A stretch of 64,000 bases of DNA from Exiguobacterium sp. s124 (GCF_018617485.1 NZ_JACSKH010000001.1:1488001-1552000), one strand, 5' to 3'. Counted from the stretch's first letter, positions 1 to 9,465 are shown. Translations and numbers: made by a program. The notes: generated by a model from the sequence alone, not told the origin.

Positions 1-544
1 GTAGACGAAGTCCGAACGGCGTCTTGAAGATGACGAACCAGACGACGAACGCTAATGCGATGGCAACAAATGACGTATATTGAACGTTAATGAAGAACAT
101 TTTCAGAACAGGAATATCTGACAAAAATGGTACGTTCTCTTTCGCAATACGATACTCGATAAAGTCAGTTTGACCTTTATTATAAAGCACACGTACAACG
201 AAAATCGCGAGACCAATCGCAAGCATGTTAATCGCTACTCCAAGAACCGTCTGGTCCGCACGCCATAGGATGGCCGGAACAGCTAAGAAGAGAGAGAATA
301 ACGCTCCAACTACCATCGCAACGAGTAAGGAAATCCATGGGCTAAACGCACCGGCTCCTAAGTCTGTCAACGTGAGCGTTGTGATGATTCCTGTTGCGGC
401 ACCGATGATCATAATTCCTTCGAGTGCGATGTTGACGACACCCGAGCGTTCACTGAAAATCCCACCAAGCGCTGCGATAATGAGTGGAGTCGCATAGGCG
501 AGTGCAACCGGTACGACGATATAGAGGACTTCTAAGAAGCTCAT
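1..544 (-). CDS. nupQ: Nucleoside ABC transporter permease, NupQ/YufQ type (partial, 3' end outside window)
   Basis: This is one of two membrane permeases of a BMP-type nucleoside ABC importer. The ATG at 542-544 overlaps the stop of nupP by 3 bases, so the two are translationally coupled. About 181 codons are visible before the window edge. The N-terminus has hydrophobic helices followed by a stretch reading SERSGVVNIALEGIM, typical of this permease family and matching the equivalent NIGVEGQ stretch of its partner NupP. In B. subtilis the NupNOPQ system imports guanosine; applying that substrate here is inference. The protein is truncated only by the window. Confidence 0.88.
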   Translation of the reverse strand, partial: MSFLEVLYIVVPVALAYATPLIIAALGGIFSERSGVVNIALEGIMIIGAATGIITTLTLTDLGAGAFSPWISLLVAMVVGALFSLFLAVPAILWRADQTVLGVAINMLAIGLAIFVVRVLYNKGQTDFIEYRIAKENVPFLSDIPVLKMFFINVQYTSFVAIALAFVVWFVIFKTPFGLRL

Positions 545-1605
545 TTTTTCTCCACTCCTTTCTTACGATTTCCTTTAAGTTTCTCAATAACATAGTTGAT
601 GGCATAACCAGATGCCACAAAGATAACGATTGCTGCGATGATGACTTTGACGAGTTCAGACGGTACGTTCGCACCAAGTTGCATCGCCAATCCACCGATG
701 TTCAATCCAGCAAAGAGAATCGCTGCAAGAATGACACCAACCGCTGTGTTTGCACCGAGGAGGGCTACGGCAATCCCGTCAAATCCAACACCTGTGAACG
801 ATGCCGAGAGCGTCATACTACCGAACGTCCCGAGACCTTCCATCGCGCCGGCGAGACCTGCGAACATCCCTGAGATGACAAACGAAAGGACGATGTTACG
901 GTCAACGCTCATCCCTGCGTACTGAGAAGCATGTTTGTTGAACCCGACTGCACGTAACTCGTAACCGAGCGTCGTACGTTGAAGAATGTAGTAGTATACA
1001 ATCGCTGCGAGCACCGCAACGAGGACACCCCAGTGAAGACGTGAGTACGTCGTCAACTCTTGTAACCATGGTGACGCAAGCGATGCCGATTCGTTGATTG
1101 AGTCTGTACGTTCGTTCGTCACACCGATGACGCTACGCAAAATCGCGTTCGTCGTGTAAAGCGCGATATAGTTCATCATGATTGATGTGATAACTTCGTG
1201 TACGTAAAACTTCGCTTTTAAGAAACCAGGAACGAAAGCCCAGATTGCGGCTGCGACCATCGCTGCAAGAAGTGCAAGCGGTAAATGGATAAACATCGGT
1301 AAATCGAAGTTGATCCCTACATAAACGGCTGCTACCCATCCAATCAACACTTGGCCTTCTACCCCGATGTTAAATAGCCCGGTCCGGAATGCAAAGGCAA
1401 CCGCAAGACCCGAGAAGATAAGTGGTGCTGCTGCACGTAACGTCTCCCCGATGGCATACGGGCTTCCAAACATCCCTTCAAACAGGGAGATAAAGCCTTG
1501 AACAGGGTCGTACCCACCAATCAACATAACGATGGCTCCGACGAGAAGTCCTAAAATGATGGATAGGAATGGAATGAGAAGTTGGTTTAAACTTAATTTT
1601 TTCAT
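541..1605 (-). CDS. nupP: Nucleoside ABC transporter permease, NupP/YufP type
   Basis: A 354-residue polytopic inner-membrane permease that pairs with NupQ to form the channel of the BMP-family nucleoside importer. The N-terminus is short and basic (MKKLS) and is followed by regularly spaced hydrophobic helices. The family motif NIGVEGQVLIG lies near residues 78-88, and the C-terminus is lysine-rich. The ATG at 1603-1605 overlaps the stop of nupO by 4 bases, and a GAGGGG Shine-Dalgarno lies upstream. Length and order (lipoprotein, ATPase, permease, permease) match B. subtilis yufNOPQ. The guanosine substrate is inferred from that homology. Confidence 0.92.
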   Translation of the reverse strand: MKKLSLNQLLIPFLSIILGLLVGAIVMLIGGYDPVQGFISLFEGMFGSPYAIGETLRAAAPLIFSGLAVAFAFRTGLFNIGVEGQVLIGWVAAVYVGINFDLPMFIHLPLALLAAMVAAAIWAFVPGFLKAKFYVHEVITSIMMNYIALYTTNAILRSVIGVTNERTDSINESASLASPWLQELTTYSRLHWGVLVAVLAAIVYYYILQRTTLGYELRAVGFNKHASQYAGMSVDRNIVLSFVISGMFAGLAGAMEGLGTFGSMTLSASFTGVGFDGIAVALLGANTAVGVILAAILFAGLNIGGLAMQLGANVPSELVKVIIAAIVIFVASGYAINYVIEKLKGNRKKGVEKK

Positions 1606-3128
1606 TCTGTGTCGTCCCCTCTCTGACCGCCGGCCATCAAGAAGCCAAGTTCTTGTTCCGTCGTCTCTTTCGGATCACGAATTCCTACGATTTTTCCTTC
1701 ATAAAGAACGGCGATACGGTCGGATACGTGTAAAATCTCATCAAGTTCGAACGAGATGAGCAAGACAGCACGGCCCTTTTCACGTTCTTTAACGAGTTGT
1801 TCGTGAATAAATTCAATCGCACCGACATCTAGACCGCGCGTTGGTTGTGCTGCGATGAGTAAATCAGGCGAGCGGTCGACCTCACGGGCGATAATTGCTT
1901 TCTGCTGGTTACCACCAGAAAGGGCACGCGCTGGCACATCGATGGATGGAGTTCGGACGTCAAACTTCTCAATCAACGCCTTCGCTTTCTCTGCCACGGC
2001 TTTATAATTCATAAGACCCCGTTTCGAGAAAGGTTCTTTATAGTACGTTTGAAGAACCATGTTGTCACGAATCGAGTAGTCAAGGACAAGCCCGTGCTTA
2101 TGACGGTCTTGTGGAATATGTCCGATGCCAGCTTCCGTCATTTTACGAGGTGTGTGCCCCGTCACATCTTTTCCATTGAGTAAAACTTTACCGGATTCTG
2201 GCTTTTTAAGCCCAGAGATTGCTTCAATCAGTTCCGTTTGACCGTTACCGTCAATTCCTGCAATCCCGAGTACTTCTCCAGCACGAATCTGTAAGTCTAA
2301 TCCTTCAACGACTTTCAAACCACGACTGTCTTTGACGACAAGTCCTTGAACGTCGAGGACAACTTGTTGTGGATCGGCTTTCGAATACTCCGCATCGAAA
2401 TTGACTTCTCGCCCGACCATCATTTCAGCAAGACTGTCTTCGTTAACGGTTTCGTCGACTTCAACCGTTCCGATATAACGTCCGCGGCGAATGACCGTAC
2501 AACGGTCTGCGACTTGCATAATTTCCTTCAGCTTGTGCGTGATCAAGATGATCGACTTACCTTCAGCAATCAGACGTTTCATAATTTGGATAAGTTCTTG
2601 AATCTCTTGTGGTGTCAACACTGCCGTCGGTTCATCAAAGATCAAAATATCCGCCCCGCGATAGAGCGTCTTCAAGATTTCTACACGCTGTTGCATACCG
2701 ACTGAAATATCTTCAATCTTCGCGTCTGGATCAATCTTAAGTCCATACTGTTCTGAAATATCCTTGACCTTTTTACGGGCTGTCGCACGGTCAATCGTTA
2801 CACCGCTCTTTGGCTCAAGTCCGAGGATGATGTTCTCTGTGACCGTGAATTTTTCAACAAGCATAAAGTGTTGGTGGACCATCCCGATCCCAAGTTCGTT
2901 GGCGATGTTCGGGTTTTCAATATCCACTTTTTTTCCGTGCACACGAATCTCTCCGCCTTCAGGCTGATAGAGACCGAATAACACGTTCATGAGCGTCGAC
3001 TTCCCCGCTCCGTTCTCTCCGAGAAGCGCATGGATTTCCCCTTTGCGCAATTGGAGTGTGATATTGTCGTTCGCAACGAACGTACCGAACTCTTTGCGAA
3101 TATTTAGCATTTCAATTACATATTCCAA
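1602..3128 (-). CDS. nupO: Nucleoside ABC transporter ATP-binding protein, NupO/YufO type
   Basis: A 508-residue cytoplasmic ATPase made of two fused ABC domains that powers nucleoside import through NupPQ. Domain 1 carries Walker A GENGAGKS (37-44), a signature region SVGMQQR (about 142) and Walker B ILIFDEPT. Domain 2 has a divergent P-loop, GIDGNGQTE (about 290), and signature LSGGNQQK (about 405). One weak nucleotide site is usual for this family. The start is TTG at 3128, preceded by AGGGGTG at a workable distance, and the N-terminus (MEYVIEMLNIRKEF) matches the Bacillus protein. A hairpin separates it from nupN, and its 3' end overlaps nupP. Confidence 0.93.
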   Translation of the reverse strand: MEYVIEMLNIRKEFGTFVANDNITLQLRKGEIHALLGENGAGKSTLMNVLFGLYQPEGGEIRVHGKKVDIENPNIANELGIGMVHQHFMLVEKFTVTENIILGLEPKSGVTIDRATARKKVKDISEQYGLKIDPDAKIEDISVGMQQRVEILKTLYRGADILIFDEPTAVLTPQEIQELIQIMKRLIAEGKSIILITHKLKEIMQVADRCTVIRRGRYIGTVEVDETVNEDSLAEMMVGREVNFDAEYSKADPQQVVLDVQGLVVKDSRGLKVVEGLDLQIRAGEVLGIAGIDGNGQTELIEAISGLKKPESGKVLLNGKDVTGHTPRKMTEAGIGHIPQDRHKHGLVLDYSIRDNMVLQTYYKEPFSKRGLMNYKAVAEKAKALIEKFDVRTPSIDVPARALSGGNQQKAIIAREVDRSPDLLIAAQPTRGLDVGAIEFIHEQLVKEREKGRAVLLISFELDEILHVSDRIAVLYEGKIVGIRDPKETTEQELGFLMAGGQRGDDTE

Positions 3129-3152
3129 GGAAGTTCACCCCTAACTTTAAGT

Positions 3153-3180
3153 AAAGGGAGACCACATGGGTCCCCCCTTC
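3153..3180 (-). terminator. Intercistronic hairpin between nupN and nupO
   Basis: Inverted repeat 3154-3163 / 3169-3179 (AAGGGAGACC against GGTCCCCCCTT, with one G.U pair and one bulged base). It lies 11-39 bases after the nupN stop. On the minus strand the stem is followed by only a short T-rich stretch (TTTACTT). It is therefore more likely a partial terminator or an mRNA-stabilising hairpin than a full stop. Confidence 0.5.
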
Positions 3181-3191
3181 ACTCAAATGAA

Positions 3192-4283
3192 TTATTTTAC
3201 GTTTTTCATGAACTCTTCGAACTCAGCGTCAGTTGCTGGTGCAGTAAGTTCTCCGTCAACCAATTGTGTACGGTATTCTTCAACTTTATCGAGAATCTCT
3301 TTTGAAACGTGCTTATCAGAAGTTTCTGCGATGCCGACGCCGTCATCTTTCAAACCGAACTCGATGATTTCGCCACCTGGGAATTCTCCGTCCATCGTTT
3401 GTTTCGATACGTCATAAGTAGCTGTATCTACACGTTTGACCATTGACGTAAGTGTAACGTCTTCTGGAAGACCTTCTTCATACTGGTCACGGTCAACCCC
3501 GATTACCCAAACTTCTTCGCCGTTCTTCTTACGGTTTTTCGCTTCTGTGAATACCCCTACACCTGTACCACCAGCTGCGTGATAGATGATGTCCGATCCA
3601 GAACCGTACATACCTGAAGCGATTGCAGTTCCTTTTTCAGCCGAGTTGAAGTCTTCTGCATACTTCACGTCGATTGTTGCTTCTGGGTTTACAGCCATGA
3701 CACCCGCTTTAAATCCATTTTCAAACTTTTTGATCAAGTCTGATTCTACTCCACCGATGAAACCAACTTTATCAGTTGTCGTTGAGAGACCGGCAATGAC
3801 ACCAACGAGGAATGAACCTTCTTGCTCTTTGAACGTGATCGATGCAACGTTTGGAGCATCAACAACCATATCGACGATTGCGAAGTTGTTGTCAGGGAAC
3901 TGCTCTGCAACTTTTTGTACATCTTCAGCCATCAAGAAGCCGATTCCGTAGATCAAGTTGAAGTTATCACGAGCCAATTGTTGCAAGTTAGGCTGGTAGT
4001 CCGCTTGCTTAGCTGATTGAAGATATTTGTATCCTTCGTTTTCAGTCAAGTCGTTGTCTTGACCGAACTTTGTGAGACCTTCCCAAGCAGATTGGTTGAA
4101 TGATTTGTCATCAACACCGCCAGTATCTGTAACCATCGCTACTTTGAAGTCGCCGCCTTCTCCGCCTTCACCGTTTGAAGATGAGCCACCTTCGTTGTCA
4201 TCGCCACCGCATGCTGCGAGTACTGTAGAGAGTGTGAGTCCTGCTGCTAAAGCTGAGAGAATCGTTTTCTTTTTGTTCATCAT
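3192..4283 (-). CDS. nupN: BMP-family nucleoside-binding lipoprotein, NupN/YufN type
   Basis: A 363-residue extracellular substrate-binding lipoprotein of the nucleoside importer. It has a basic N-terminus, a hydrophobic core and lipobox LAAC with Cys at about residue 25, so it should be diacylglycerol-anchored on the outer face of the membrane. A Gly/Ser/Glu-rich linker follows, then the BMP (PnrA/Med-like) fold beginning FKVAMVTDTGGVDDKSFNQSA. The sequence opens with tandem ATG codons (4283 and 4280) after an AAAGGGG Shine-Dalgarno, and either could initiate. A cre-like CcpA site and a short palindrome lie in the leader. The substrate (purine nucleosides) is inferred from family and operon. 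Confidence 0.93.
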   Translation of the reverse strand: MMNKKKTILSALAAGLTLSTVLAACGGDDNEGGSSSNGEGGEGGDFKVAMVTDTGGVDDKSFNQSAWEGLTKFGQDNDLTENEGYKYLQSAKQADYQPNLQQLARDNFNLIYGIGFLMAEDVQKVAEQFPDNNFAIVDMVVDAPNVASITFKEQEGSFLVGVIAGLSTTTDKVGFIGGVESDLIKKFENGFKAGVMAVNPEATIDVKYAEDFNSAEKGTAIASGMYGSGSDIIYHAAGGTGVGVFTEAKNRKKNGEEVWVIGVDRDQYEEGLPEDVTLTSMVKRVDTATYDVSKQTMDGEFPGGEIIEFGLKDDGVGIAETSDKHVSKEILDKVEEYRTQLVDGELTAPATDAEFEEFMKNVK

Positions 4284-4308
4284 CGTCGTGTTTCCCCTTT
4301 CGGTTCAT

Positions 4309-4321
4309 AACAAATTTTGTT
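4309..4321 (-). promoter_or_regulatory. Palindrome in nupN leader, possible GntR operator
   Basis: A perfect 13-base palindrome (AACAAA-T-TTTGTT) lies about 26 bases before the nupN start. It sits between the cre-like site and the ribosome-binding site, and the divergence-free neighbour gene encodes a GntR regulator. Operator function is inference. Confidence 0.3.
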
Positions 4322-4353
4322 GTCATGTTATCAGTAGTCTTTACACCGGTATA

Positions 4354-4367
4354 AGAAAGCGCTTTCA
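4354..4367 (-). promoter_or_regulatory. CcpA catabolite-response element (cre) upstream of nupN
   Basis: Read on the minus strand the site is TGAAAGCGCTTTCT, matching the cre consensus TGWNANCGNTNWCA at 13 of 14 positions. It is nearly self-complementary. It lies in the gntR-nupN gap about 71 bases before the nupN start, so carbon catabolite control of the importer is likely. I could not assign a convincing promoter next to it. Confidence 0.6.
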
Positions 4368-4410
4368 CGCTGTTCCCCAAAAATAACTCTTCCGTTCATA
4401 AACTGTTCGG

Positions 4411-5130
4411 TTACACTCGTTTACGTACGACATGGAAGTCGAATCGATCAGCTCGGAAAAAGTTGGCCGAATCGAGTAATGGTAAATCACTCTCATCGTA
4501 ATGCAATTGTTTTAATGCGAGTAACGGTTGGTCCGTCTGAAGTTGTGACGATATTTCAGAGCTGACACTCGGTTCGATGTGCGTGATTGCATATGCGACT
4601 CGACGTCCTACCTCTTTTTCGAGAGAGTCAAACAACGACTTCCCTTCGGTCAATGCCTCAGGATTTGAGACGAGATGGGCCGGCACTTTGTCGACACAAT
4701 AAACGACCGGTGTGTCATCCGCATATCGAATTCGAACGATTCGATAAATCGGTGAGTTCGGCTCAATCTTGAGACGCTCGGCTTCTCTCTCTGTTGCCAA
4801 CACTTTCTCGGCCACCAACACTTTCGTTCCTGGTGTCATTTTTGCACGTGTGATCATATCAGTAACACTGAATAATTCCTCGATCCCTGATGTGAATGGC
4901 GGTTTAGAACTAATAAACGTCCCTACCCCATGTTTTCGCACGACAAATTTCTCATCTTCGAGAATTCTTAGCGCTTCACGAAGTGTCGCTCGACTGACTC
5001 CGAGTTGCTTCGAAAGCTCAAACTCTGAAGGTAATTTCTCACCTTCACGATAGACACCAGCGTCGATATCTTGCTTAATTTTCTCAATCACTCGAAGATA
5101 GAGCAATCGATGATCGAGCTTAATCGACAT
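4411..5130 (-). CDS. GntR-family transcriptional regulator with UTRA domain, YmfC-like
   Basis: A 239-residue DNA-binding repressor of the HutC subfamily. The N-terminal winged helix (about residues 5-70) contains LPSEFELSKQLGVSRATLREAL and the wing HGVGTFI. The UTRA effector domain fills the rest, with the conserved PIYRIVRIRYADDTPVVY segment. I chose ATG 5130: AAGGTGG lies 8 bases ahead, whereas the longer frame begins at a GTG inside that Shine-Dalgarno. It sits just upstream of nupN in the same direction, as YmfC-type regulators do next to ftsK/spoIIIE in other Bacillales. It probably controls the importer in response to a nucleoside or related ligand. That target is inference. Confidence 0.9.
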   Translation of the reverse strand: MSIKLDHRLLYLRVIEKIKQDIDAGVYREGEKLPSEFELSKQLGVSRATLREALRILEDEKFVVRKHGVGTFISSKPPFTSGIEELFSVTDMITRAKMTPGTKVLVAEKVLATEREAERLKIEPNSPIYRIVRIRYADDTPVVYCVDKVPAHLVSNPEALTEGKSLFDSLEKEVGRRVAYAITHIEPSVSSEISSQLQTDQPLLALKQLHYDESDLPLLDSANFFRADRFDFHVVRKRV

Positions 5131-5485
5131 TGGCCTCACCACCTTTAATTTACTTACCAGTGCTCAGACATCTGACGTATGAATGTCCTTGCCAATATTA
5201 AGTATAGGGATTCGAGAATTAGAACGCAATACTTTTTGTTCGGAATCAAGGAAATATTTTAAAAAACCATCTCGAACCGTACCTCTGAGTCCATTTTACT
5301 CTTTTCGATTCAGTTTGAAAAACTTTTGTAAAATGTAAACGTTATTAAAAAATGTAAGCGTTTCAGCCGTTTTTAAAAGTATGTACTATTAAACGATATA
5401 GGTCATATGTGCTATATTACATGAATATTATAACGAACCTCTCTGATTTGCGCGAATATTTCCATATTGTTTAAAAAGCAATAAA
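5131..5485. other. Intergenic region between gntR and the ftsK terminator
   Basis: About 355 bases with no gene I can support. It holds the gntR Shine-Dalgarno, the putative promoter at 5201-5229, and a strongly AT-rich part from about 5300 to 5480. Two imperfect cre-like sequences lie at 5334-5347 and 5353-5366. Confidence 0.7.
5201..5229 (-). promoter_or_regulatory. Putative sigma-A promoter for gntR
   Basis: On the minus strand, TTGCGT (5224-5229), a 17-base spacer, and TATACT (5201-5206). This places transcription start near 5194, about 64 bases before the gntR ATG. Confidence 0.45.
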
Positions 5486-5525
5486 AAACGAACGATTGAA
5501 TATATTGATATACAATCGTTCGTTT
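5480..5525 (-). terminator. Intrinsic terminator of ftsK
   Basis: A perfect 13-base inverted repeat (5486-5498 / 5513-5525) with a 14-base AT-rich loop. On the minus strand it is followed by T-rich sequence, and it begins 6 bases after the ftsK stop. Confidence 0.8.
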
Positions 5526-5531
5526 ATACAC

Positions 5532-7736
5532 TTATTCATTTTGTTCGTTTATTAAAACTTTCCGAGGTTTTGAACCTTCTGACGGACCTACGTACCCCGC
5601 CTCTTCGAGCGAGTCAATTAAGCGTGCTGCCCGATTATAGCCAATTCGAAATCTTCGTTGAATCATCGATGTCGAAGCCGTTTCTTGGGTGACGATGAAT
5701 TGAACGACTTCTCCGAACAATGAATCATCGGAGTCGATTGTCGTCACCTCTTCTTCTTTCGGCATCATCGCTTCCACATACTGTGCTCGTTGCTGGGCGA
5801 TGACATGATTGACGACCGTTTCGACTTCTTGATCGGAAACGAACGCACCTTGGACACGTACTGGTTTGTTCATCCCGTTTGCAAGCATCAGCATGTCGCC
5901 ACGCCCAAGTAGTTTCTCTGCTCCTCCTCCGTCCAAGATTGTCCGGGAATCGGTTTGTGAAGAGACTGCAAACGCGATTCGAGACGGAATGTTTGCTTTA
6001 ATGACCCCTGTAATGACGTCGACAGATGGACGTTGTGTCGCCAAGACCATATGAATCCCTGCGGCCCGTGCCATTTGTGCGAGGCGCATGATGGCGTCCT
6101 CGACGTCATTTGAAGCGACCATCATCAAATCCGCCAACTCATCGACAATGACAACAATAAACGGTAGACGCTTCGCATCCTCATCATCGGACTGATCGAC
6201 GAGTTCATTGTACCCTTCAATGTTACGGACACCATAGCGACTGAACAGCTCATATCGTCTTTCCATCTCGGCGACGACTTGTTTCAATGCCTGTGCTGCT
6301 TTTTTCGGGTCTGTGACGACCGGTGTCAACAAATGTGGGACGCCGTTGTAGACATTCAGCTCAACCATTTTTGGGTCGATCATCATGAGACGGACCTCGT
6401 CTGGTCGAGAGCGCATCAGTATGGATACAATCATTCCATTAATACAGACTGATTTACCGGAACCTGTCGATCCGGCCACGAGTAAGTGTGGCATTTTGTT
6501 TAATGAGATGCCAACAGTCTCCCCACTAATGCTTCGTCCGAGTGCGACGAGTAGCTTTGAATCGTCCTGTCTCACTGGGTCTGCTTCAAGCACTTCTCGT
6601 AAACAGACTGGAGCGACTTCCTGGTTCGGTACCTCAATTCCAATCGCCGCCTTACCCGGGATTGGTGCCTCGATTCGGATGTCTTTCGCGGCAAGTGCAA
6701 GTGCGAGATCATCGCTAAGCGAAGTGATTCGACTGACCTTCACACCAATGTCCGGTTGTAACTCATACTTTGTGACGGTCGGCCCAAGGTGAATTTTTAA
6801 TACTTTCACGCCTACACCAAACGACTTTAATGTCTTCACCAATTTAGCGGCATTCTCTTTTAAACGCGCATTTTCTCCAGATAAATCGGTGATTACCGGT
6901 TCTTTTAAATTGGAGAACGGAGGGAGTTCATATGTGTCCGAGACGTCTTGCGCCGCGGTCATCATCATTTCCTCGGTCGAAATGGAAGCGTCTGTTTCCG
7001 TAGAAGGTGCCGCTTTGGTTTCCTCTTTTTTCTCTGCCACCACTTTCTCACTGAACCCGACAATCGGGATATCATTCATCGTGACCACATCTGACTCCGA
7101 CTCTACATCCGAATCGGCTTCCACCAGCAACGGTTTAGGCGAAGATTTACGAGACCCTTTCGGTTCCTGCTTCTGCTTGATCTCTTGTTTTTTCTCTGCT
7201 TTCGGCCTTGACTGCCATTCCTTTTTCACAGCCACAACAGATTCCTCTAAACGATGGTAAATCGTTCCCCAAATCGTTGGCACATAAAGGGATACACCGA
7301 CAATCAAACAGACAATGCCTAAAAAGATGAGGCCGAAGTCAGAAAATAAGTATTGGTTTAAGCCATAAAGTGCACCGTTGACGCCGCCTCGTTCTTCTCC
7401 CCACAGTAAATCACCGAACAGTAAAAAGGACGCGGTCATACTGAACAGTCCAGCTCGCTCCATCGGTTTCATCGGTTTCAGTAAAATCCATAATAAGATG
7501 GCAATCATCAGATACGTGAGCGCACCCCAGCCACCAAACAGATATTCGGACAAGTCAGATAGTTGTCGACCGATCCATCCGAAATCGAATAAGGCAAATA
7601 CGAATGCGACGATGGAAAGAACGAAAATTCCCCATCCATATGTACGTGGCGCAATCGGTTGTTTTTTCCGTTTTCTCGTGTTTCGCGTTGCTGGTCGCTT
7701 CCGCTTCACGGGTGTCTTACTCGTTTTTTGAGCCAC
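5532..7736 (-). CDS. ftsK: DNA translocase FtsK/SpoIIIE family
   Basis: A 734-residue membrane-anchored hexameric DNA pump that clears chromosomal DNA from the division septum. The basic N-terminus ([15 protein letters not shown]) is followed by about four membrane helices, then a charged Glu/Lys/Ser linker. The motor domain has Walker [10 protein letters not shown] and Walker [14 protein letters not shown]. The C-terminal gamma winged helix ([17 protein letters not shown]) reads orientation sequences. The start is GTG 7736: CCTCCT (7744-7749 on the plus strand) gives an AGGAGG Shine-Dalgarno 7 bases ahead, and the longer frame has no such site and runs into the rnjB terminator. It occupies the spoIIIE place of B. 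subtilis, but no sporulation genes are nearby, so a vegetative FtsK role is likelier. Confidence 0.95.
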   Translation of the reverse strand: MAQKTSKTPVKRKRPATRNTRKRKKQPIAPRTYGWGIFVLSIVAFVFALFDFGWIGRQLSDLSEYLFGGWGALTYLMIAILLWILLKPMKPMERAGLFSMTASFLLFGDLLWGEERGGVNGALYGLNQYLFSDFGLIFLGIVCLIVGVSLYVPTIWGTIYHRLEESVVAVKKEWQSRPKAEKKQEIKQKQEPKGSRKSSPKPLLVEADSDVESESDVVTMNDIPIVGFSEKVVAEKKEETKAAPSTETDASISTEEMMMTAAQDVSDTYELPPFSNLKEPVITDLSGENARLKENAAKLVKTLKSFGVGVKVLKIHLGPTVTKYELQPDIGVKVSRITSLSDDLALALAAKDIRIEAPIPGKAAIGIEVPNQEVAPVCLREVLEADPVRQDDSKLLVALGRSISGETVGISLNKMPHLLVAGSTGSGKSVCINGMIVSILMRSRPDEVRLMMIDPKMVELNVYNGVPHLLTPVVTDPKKAAQALKQVVAEMERRYELFSRYGVRNIEGYNELVDQSDDEDAKRLPFIVVIVDELADLMMVASNDVEDAIMRLAQMARAAGIHMVLATQRPSVDVITGVIKANIPSRIAFAVSSQTDSRTILDGGGAEKLLGRGDMLMLANGMNKPVRVQGAFVSDQEVETVVNHVIAQQRAQYVEAMMPKEEEVTTIDSDDSLFGEVVQFIVTQETASTSMIQRRFRIGYNRAARLIDSLEEAGYVGPSEGSKPRKVLINEQNE

Positions 7737-7749
7737 TTCAGTTCCTCCT

Positions 7750-7783
7750 AAAAAAAGAAGGCAAAAGTCTGATGACTTTTGCC
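7750..7783 (-). terminator. Intrinsic terminator of rnjB, abutting the ftsK ribosome-binding site
   Basis: A perfect 10-base stem (7760-7769 / 7774-7783) with a 4-base loop. On the minus strand it is followed by a T-rich tract (7750-7759). The T tract ends exactly where the ftsK AGGAGG begins. Confidence 0.85.
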
Positions 7784-7797
7784 TCACTCTCATTCCA

Positions 7798-9465
7798 TTA
7801 AATCTCCATGATGATCGGCAAGATCATCGGACGACGTTTCGTCTGCTCGAATAAGAAGACGCTAAGTCGCTCGCGGATATTTGATTTCAATTCGGTCCAA
7901 TCACTGCCAGCTTGCAGACTCTTTTCAATCTGTTTTGTGACAATACGGTTTGCCTCTGAAATCATTTCTTCCGATTCGCGCATATACACGAATCCACGTG
8001 AGATGAGTTCAGGTCCTGAAATCAATTTCTTCTGTTTCCGATTCAATGTGACCACGCAAAGCACGACCCCATCTTGTGATAACAAGCGACGGTCTCGTAA
8101 GACGATATTTCCGACGTCACCGACACCGATCCCATCAATCAAGACGTTACCTGCAGGAACTTTACGGCTCATGCGGGCTTTACGACCTGTGAACTCGACG
8201 ACATCTCCTTTTTCAACGATGAAGATGTTGTTCGGTTTGACCCCTACTTGTTCAGCGAGTTTCGAGTGTGCCATTTGCATCCGGTATTCGCCGTGAATCG
8301 GTAAGAAATATTTCGGTTTGACGAGATTGAGCATCAACTTCAACTCTTCCGCCGAACCGTGTCCGGATACGTGAACTTTACGTTGGTTGTAAATGACGTT
8401 TGCCCCAGAACGGAACAATAGGTCAATCGTTTTCGAAACCGACTTCTCATTCCCCGGAATCGGAGTTGCCGCAATGACGACCGTGTCGTTCAAGCGAATG
8501 TTTACTTGCTTGTGCGCATTACGTGCCATCCGAGTCAACGCCGCCATCGGCTCCCCTTGAGATCCCGTCGTCAAGATGACGACTTTGTTGTCAGGAAGAC
8601 GATTCACTTGCGATAACTCGACAAGTGTCTTCGCTTTGAAACGTAAGTAGTTTAATTTTTGTGCGACTTCGACGATGTTGACCATACTGCGACCAACGAC
8701 CGCGACTTTGCGGTCATTCGCTTCTGCGGCTGCAAAGACTTGTTGTAAGCGGTGAACGTTCGAGGCGAATGATGCCACGATGACACGACCTTCGGCTTGA
8801 TAGATCACATCGTTCAATTCAGCACCGACAATCGATTCTGAACCGGTTTGACCCGGACGCTCTGCGTTTGTTGAATCGGAAAGCAATGCAAGTACTCCGC
8901 GCTGTCCAATCGCCGCCAATTTGTTAAAGTCAGATTGTTTCCCGTCGACTGGCGTGTAATCAAACTTGAAATCTCCGGTATGGACGATGGCACCTTGAGA
9001 TGTTTGAATACAAACACCGACACAGTCGGGAATCGAGTGATTGACGCGGAAGAACGTGACGAGATGATCAGCGATAGTCAATTTCGTTTTGGCATCAATC
9101 ATGCGAAGGTCGACTTCTTTCAACAAATCGGCCTCTTTTAATTTCAGTTCAATCAATCCGAGAGTCAACTTCGTCCCGTATACCGGAACATGTTTTAAAT
9201 CGCGTAGGACATAACTGAGTCCACCAATATGGTCTTCGTGACCGTGAGTGATGAAAATCGCTCGGACGCGATCCTTGTTTTCTTTTAAATAAGTGATGTC
9301 TGGGATAACAATATCAATCCCGAGCATCTCATCGCCTGGAAACATGAGACCGGCATCGATGACGAAGATGTCGTCGTCTAGCTCCACGACGTACATGTTC
9401 TTCCCGATTTCGCCTACGCCTCCAAGCGCAAAGACGCTAATATTCTCTGTCTTCTTTTTTGACAC
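7798..9465 (-). CDS. rnjB: Ribonuclease J, J2-like
   Basis: A 555-residue metallo-beta-lactamase/beta-CASP RNase of mRNA and rRNA processing (5'-3' exonuclease and endonuclease, paired with RNase J1 in Bacillales). The metal motif HGHEDHIGG lies at about 74-82, HTGDFKFD further on, and the beta-CASP and C-terminal regions follow with [13 protein letters not shown] and ending [12 protein letters not shown]. The start is GTG 9465, with AGGAGG 9 bases ahead. The TTG of the longer frame is only 3 bases from that site. The N-terminus ([10 protein letters not shown]) and position beside ftsK match rnjB of B. subtilis. Unlike my recollection of Bacillus J2, the catalytic motif is complete. It has its own promoter and terminator. 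Confidence 0.92.
   Translation of the reverse strand: MSKKKTENISVFALGGVGEIGKNMYVVELDDDIFVIDAGLMFPGDEMLGIDIVIPDITYLKENKDRVRAIFITHGHEDHIGGLSYVLRDLKHVPVYGTKLTLGLIELKLKEADLLKEVDLRMIDAKTKLTIADHLVTFFRVNHSIPDCVGVCIQTSQGAIVHTGDFKFDYTPVDGKQSDFNKLAAIGQRGVLALLSDSTNAERPGQTGSESIVGAELNDVIYQAEGRVIVASFASNVHRLQQVFAAAEANDRKVAVVGRSMVNIVEVAQKLNYLRFKAKTLVELSQVNRLPDNKVVILTTGSQGEPMAALTRMARNAHKQVNIRLNDTVVIAATPIPGNEKSVSKTIDLLFRSGANVIYNQRKVHVSGHGSAEELKLMLNLVKPKYFLPIHGEYRMQMAHSKLAEQVGVKPNNIFIVEKGDVVEFTGRKARMSRKVPAGNVLIDGIGVGDVGNIVLRDRRLLSQDGVVLCVVTLNRKQKKLISGPELISRGFVYMRESEEMISEANRIVTKQIEKSLQAGSDWTELKSNIRERLSVFLFEQTKRRPMILPIIMEI

Noticed and set aside
4198-4380. A 60-codon minus-strand frame overlapping the start of nupN
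   Set aside because: It is out of frame with nupN, covers the cre-like site and leader, and has no family features.
7808-8296. A 162-codon open frame opposite rnjB
   Set aside because: It is a shadow of the RNase J C-terminus; no ribosome-binding site or promoter was seen on the plus strand.
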